Positions 17,330 to 21,202 of a stretch of DNA of 21,202 bases are shown piece after piece. The stretch comes from Haplosporangium gracile (lineage: Eukaryota > Mortierellomycota > Mortierellomycetes > Mortierellales > Mortierellaceae). Each line of letters begins with the position of its first letter. The stretch's first letter is position 1. The position numbers were made by a program, and so were the translations under genes. The stretch is from the NCBI GenBank assembly GCA_015499985.1, contig JAAAUF010000733.1:1-21202 (forward strand), given 5' to 3'. The notes beneath the pieces were generated by a model that saw only the letters and a program-made list of their open reading frames with translations, did not search any database and was not told the DNA's origin.

Positions 17330-19942
17330 ATGTCTGCCCCCGCCGCCCGCAGGACCGGAAAGGTCAAGTTCTTCAACAGCCAGAAAGGATTCGGCTTTAT
17401 CATTCCCTCAGAGAGCTCTGAGGCTGCCCCGGTGGACGAGAGTAAGTCGCAAACTGCAATAACTCCCTTCTTTCCTTTATTCTCTCCTCCACAACTCCGT
17501 TCTTCATTTCGTGTCAATCGGCCGTCATTATTGAACTCTTTTCTTGGCCCGTGGAGAACAGATCCGATTTGCAGGACGAAAAATAAAAAGGGAGAGAGGC
17601 TACAGGAAACAAAGAGAGAAAAATAAATAAGAGTTGGGCGTTTTGGGGACAGGGTTGGGTGGAGGAGCCAGGTAGCAAGCATGCGATATGCGATGCGAAG
17701 CACGACCAAAAAAAGGAATAATGAAAAAGAACTTTGATGTCTTTTGTTGTAGCGTCTTGTTTTTACCCGCCTCTACATACTATGGCTCTCGGTTCCCCAC
17801 CCTTGTACTTTCTCTTACACTCAGCACCACCCCATTTACACCACAGTATGATCAATCTCTCTTTCGTTTTTTTACGATTTTGTAAGCTTTGACTGTTTTA
17901 ACAAGTTATGTAAACGACAATAATTGCTCACTGTACTCACTGGGTTTGGTCTGGTGTGAACAAGGACACGAGGGCATCCACATCCTTTTCTTTTCTCCCT
18001 TCCCTTGATGTTGTCCCTTTGTCCTTTTTCTTTTCCCTTTTACCAAAAGACACAGAGGCAAGAGGAGGAATAAGCAGGGGCTCGTAACTACCACATCCCT
18101 TTATTTCTCTTTTTTTTTTTCTTTCTCTCTCTTCTCGTTCTTAATTCCTTTGTTGGATTTTCATTTTTTACTATTTTTTTTTGAAGGGTATCCGAAAGGC
18201 TCGTTTTGATGTTGTGCCTTCCCCCCATTTTTTTTTGGACCCCTAGTTTTTTTTTGGCACTTTTTCTGCCCTTCCTATTCTCCCGGTCGATCTTTGACTT
18301 TTTTTACAATTCTTCTTTGTTTCAATTGCTGGTGCGAGTATGTGTGTGCAAAGGAGTGTTTGTACGGAAGGTGATGCGCAAGGAGAGTGCGTATGCGAGT
18401 GTATCATTCGCCAGAAGGATAAGTGTTGCTTGGGCGGCAATCTTCGTGCATCACGCACATTTAACAGATCACTCTTCATTCTTCATATCACGCCGACGGA
18501 AAGGGAGGGAAAAGAAGGAAAGGGAAAAAACAAAAAAAGAGGGAGAGGGAAAGGATACAACGAAACTGTTTCATTCTTTACACGAGGAGCGAATCGAGGG
18601 CGAGAGAGAGAGTGGGTGGGTGAGAATGGAGGAAAATGCAAAGAAGAGGGGCGGGCTCTGTGCGCAATTACCTCTGTTGGCTCGATCATCACCGCCCTTC
18701 TCTCTTAGACGCGGTATACAATAACTGCTATCGCAACACATAAATCACGTACATGGAATAGCCTTGTCGTGTCGTGTCATAATTTTATGCTTACTCAAAC
18801 AAAACTTGTGAGTTACGAATGGCGGCAAGGTGACCTGTCGGCGACTTTTTTTTATATTTCTTTCCTGAGATCATAAAGAGGACAGCGTACGTTGAGAGAG
18901 TAAACAGAGAAAGGGCGTTCAGCTGTTCGACACCTTAAACATAAGGGGTCGTTATCCGATCTCGTTTGTCTATTTGTTCATTTTCCATACTTGGATAGAT
19001 TGAAAAAAGACAACAAAGAAACCCATCTGTAATTTGTGTTAATGAATCTTTACTCTTTATTATTCTTTTTATTAGTCTTTGTCCATCACACCGCCATCCA
19101 CAACGACGGAGGTTTTAAGAGCCTTGCCGAGGTACATTCGAGACTAATGTCTCCTTGCACTGGATCGAATCACAGATAGCAGCAAGCGTTTTAACCATCG
19201 CCGCGTCTTTTTCCCTTCGATGATTAGGGTGAGGATGTCGAGTACGACATTGTCCCTGGACCCAAGGGCATGCAAGCCGCCAACGTGACAGGCCCCGGAG
19301 GAGTGTCTGTTCGTGGTGACCCCAATGTCGGTGGAGGTGGTTTCCGGTGAGTTTTCATCACTTTGTGACAGACCGCTCGGTTGGATCCCGATCAGAGTCG
19401 TAAATCATTGTTTACGAATTGTCAATATCTCTATATCATCTTCTAGAAACAACGGTGGTCGCTTCGGAGGCAGTGGATACGGAGGCGGATATGGAGGTTT
19501 CGGTGGACCCAACGGTAAGACGCGATTACATCTCTGGCTGATGGACGTCTTGTTTCGATGTTATCTCTCTCTGACCTGATGTGACATTTCTTTACATGTA
19601 TTAGCCTATGGAGGTGGATATGGTGGCATGGGCAATGCCCCTCTTGGCGCATATGGCCCCGGACACGGTCAGCAGGGTTACGGCCAGGGAGGCTATAACC
19701 AGCAGCAAGGGTTCGCTGGCGGTGCTGGATTTCAGCAGGGCAACAACCAGTTCCAGTATGGCGGCTATCCTCAGGGAGGCTATGGCGGTGGAGCTAATGC
19801 AGGAATCCAGGGACAGGGCCAGCAGCAGAACACCCCGTCGTCGTTCGGTCAACAGCAGAACGCTCAGCAGGGCTATGGCCATGCCGCTGGCGGCCAAGGT
19901 GGCTGGAACGCCGCTGCCCCTGGTGGCGCCGCCCAGCACTAA
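17330..19942 (+). CDS. Cold-shock-domain protein with glycine/glutamine-rich tail
   Basis: Five exons: 17330-17441, 19076-19131, 19228-19346, 19447-19514 and 19605-19942. All introns are GT-AG with matching phases, giving 230 aa. Residues 9-85 form one cold-shock domain. KVKFFN is followed by RNP1-like KGFGFI (19-24), then RNP2-like IFVHHTAI (38-45), [10 protein letters not shown] and a final AANVTGP. Residues 86-230 are Gly, Gln, Tyr and Asn-rich with GGYGG and QQGYG motifs, an RGG-poor prion-like tail. CSD proteins of this layout bind single-stranded nucleic acid and act as RNA chaperones or translation and stress regulators. The exact role here is inferred. Exon 1 ends inside the domain, and the 1,634-nt intron 1 separates RNP1 from RNP2; the other introns are 90-100 nt. 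No gene symbol is safe. Confidence 0.93.
17442..19075 (+). other. Exceptionally long intron 1 of the cold-shock gene
   Basis: GTAAGT donor directly after exon 1, TTATTAG acceptor before RNP2, and exact frame continuity (A + TC gives Ile). The interior is T-rich at 18100-18320 and A/G-rich at 18490-18660. It has no conserved coding frame. Faint A-box and B-box-like words near 18822 and 18927 are too weak to call an RNA gene. Confidence 0.85.
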
Positions 19943-20137
19943 GCGCTATGATCACTCTTCGTTTTGTTGACAAAGTAGAATGATGCCGGGCGTCTCATGC
20001 GTCTCTCTATCTTTTCTCCTTTGCCAAACCACTGTCCTTACCCTTACACCCCTGCTCATACTCCCTTCCTTTTGCCATACAATTTCGTTCGTTCGCTCTG
20101 TGCGTTTGTTCGTTTTCGCTTGATACTCCATTCAAAA

Positions 20138-20143
20138 AATAAA
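20138..20143 (+). terminator. Poly(A) signal AATAAA for the cold-shock gene
   Basis: AATAAA 195 nt after the stop, in an A-rich stretch. It is 58 bp from the opposing signal of CMC4. Confidence 0.6.
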
Positions 20144-20200
20144 AAAATGATGATATCACCATTATCCTGCTTACTCTCCATTCTTTGTTATGTTGTCTTT

Positions 20201-20206
20201 TTTATT
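20201..20206 (-). terminator. Poly(A) signal AATAAA for CMC4
   Basis: AATAAA on the minus strand, 29 nt beyond the CMC4 stop. The two convergent genes thus end back to back. Confidence 0.6.
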
Positions 20207-20235
20207 TCGATGCACATTTCGCGTTGAAAAGAGAA

Positions 20236-20457
20236 TCACTGTTGCTTGCGAGTATACTTTTTGGAGGGACAGGAAGGAGAGGAACCTCCAGCATCGATGA
20301 GTTGTTGACAGCACTGTTGGAGTTGCTCGATGACGTTTTGGCAGCGCGATTCCTGGTAGTTGTTTTTTGTGAGACATGACTGGATTGCGCATGCCTCTTT
20401 GTGGCATGGTTGCGATCCGGAGTTAATGTTCTTGTTTTGGACGTCTGGTGAAGGCAT
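20236..20457 (-). CDS. CMC4: Cmc4 (p8-MTCP1 type) twin-CX9C mitochondrial protein
   Basis: Single exon, 73 aa. The open frame extends upstream of 20457 but without another ATG, and MPSP at 20457 matches the family start. The cysteine pattern is C18-x4-C23-x4-C28-x10-C39-x9-C49-C50, identical in spacing to p8-MTCP1/CMC4, and includes both CX9C pairs (18-28 and 39-49). QPCHKEACAIQSCL is the signature of the family. Known biology: a small coiled-coil-helix protein, oxidised by Mia40 and retained in the mitochondrial intermembrane space; its function is poorly defined, with links proposed to respiratory complex assembly. The C-terminus is short and basic (KKYTRKQQ). It is convergent with the cold-shock gene, 293 bp between stops. 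Confidence 0.92.
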   Translation of the reverse strand: MPSPDVQNKNINSGSQPCHKEACAIQSCLTKNNYQESRCQNVIEQLQQCCQQLIDAGGSSPSCPSKKYTRKQQ

Positions 20458-21170
20458 TGCTGTGTTTTGGGTTGAATCTGAGCTTAGGATGTAAGGTGAG
20501 AATGCAAAGTGTGAAGAGTGACGAGTGCAAAAGAGGTAAAAGTCTATCTTTCTGAGACGAAGAGAGTGTGCAGTCACGATGGTAATCGATGCTGATAATT
20601 GAAGAAAGGGTGAAGAGGACGTTTATCGGTCGTCAGTATTAAAGGATGCATGCAGCAGATGTCATTTGGTTGACTCTGTTTGTTTGTCGTGTTGTTGTGT
20701 TGTTGTAGTATAGTAGGGTGCGGTGCGGTTGTTGATGATCCCTTTCTCGTCTCTGTCCTTGTCACCTTGTCACCTTGCTTTGATATCGACTCAAATAAGA
20801 CAAGCACTCGATTTGGCAGCTTACTCGTCCAAGTAGCTCTCATTGGAGCTTCCCCATTTTGTCATTTGTCACCCTCTACCTCTACTCTACCCCTACTCCC
20901 GCGCCGCCCCTTCACACCTCTTTTTTTTTGACCTTTTTTGTCGTTAAGTCCTCGCTATGATTTTCCCTCCCTTTTTTTTTTTATTATTGGATTGCTTTTT
21001 TCCCTTTCTTTTTCTTATTCTTCCTCTACCGCTCTTTCTCCTCTCTGCCCCCTCTCACATTCTGCGTCTCCCCTTCTTTCATTTTCTTTTCACCCCTCTC
21101 TTCCCCTCTCCCCCTTCTGACCACCTCACCTCTCTCCCGACCCGTAACGAATCCACCACCCCTACACTTA
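20458..21170. other. CMC4 upstream region and pyrimidine-rich flank
   Basis: No gene recognised. The left part is presumably the CMC4 promoter (minus strand). From about 20870 the plus strand is C/T-rich, like the leaders of other genes in this window, so a plus-strand gene may begin beyond the right edge. Confidence 0.5.
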
Positions 21171-21202
21171 CACACACACACACACACACACACTCTCTCT
21201 CT
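21171..21202 (+). repeat. CA11 / CT5 dinucleotide microsatellite at the window edge
   Basis: Eleven CA units (21171-21192) run directly into five CT units to the last base, and the tract may continue outside. Confidence 0.9.

Noticed and set aside
18206..18724. 172-codon open frame inside cold-shock intron 1
   Set aside because: Begins in T runs and ends in an A/G-rich tract, low complexity throughout; no homology; better explained as intron sequence.
18820..18940. A-box and B-box-like words suggesting an intronic Pol III gene
   Set aside because: Consensus matches are partial and no cloverleaf or T-run at the right distance could be folded.

Overview
The window looks like nuclear DNA of an early-diverging fungus, most likely Mortierellomycotina (Mortierella/Linnemannia type). 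That placement is inferred from gene style and content, not from a search. The evidence is: many short GT-AG introns in the conserved genes, pyrimidine-rich 5' leaders, AATAAA poly(A) signals, glutamine-rich regulators, a Tad/L1-type LINE remnant and eukaryotic housekeeping genes. There is no operon structure, rRNA or CRISPR.

Layout. (1) 1-774: a 5'-truncated LINE RNase H fragment on the minus strand abuts an intact tRNA-Asn(GTT). (2) 1.4-5.4 kb: three members of an unrecognised small Cys/His protein family. Two are intact (1512-2498 and 4198-4668, both plus strand, each with a TATAAAAGG box). The third is a broken minus-strand copy (4778-5114) convergent with the second. (3) 5.4-8.7 kb: gene-poor DNA with a 70 bp MITE-like hairpin flanked by direct repeats, and a 1.46 kb terminal-inverted-repeat element (7237-8697). 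That element encodes a protein with CENP-B-type helix-turn-helix domains and no visible DDE nuclease. (4) 9.2-12.8 kb, minus strand: MDM35/TRIAP1-like twin-CX9C protein (2 exons), a 618-aa CENP-B-HTH/polyQ protein, and ARL2 (4 exons). (5) 14.2-20.5 kb: mitochondrial 2-oxodicarboxylate carrier (9 exons, plus), a cold-shock-domain glycine-rich RNA-binding protein (5 exons, first intron 1.63 kb, plus), and CMC4 (minus, convergent). The window ends in pyrimidine-rich DNA with a CA/CT microsatellite.

How they relate. MDM35 and CMC4 products are intermembrane-space twin-CX9C proteins, the carrier sits in the inner membrane, and ARL2 acts in tubulin folding and partly at mitochondria. This is loose thematic company, not an operon. 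Exon models were derived by hand: splice sites were placed so that reading frame, family length and motifs all agree. The two most novel items are the C-x2-C / C-x2-H protein family and the TIR element with its CENP-B-like passenger or transposase-derived gene.
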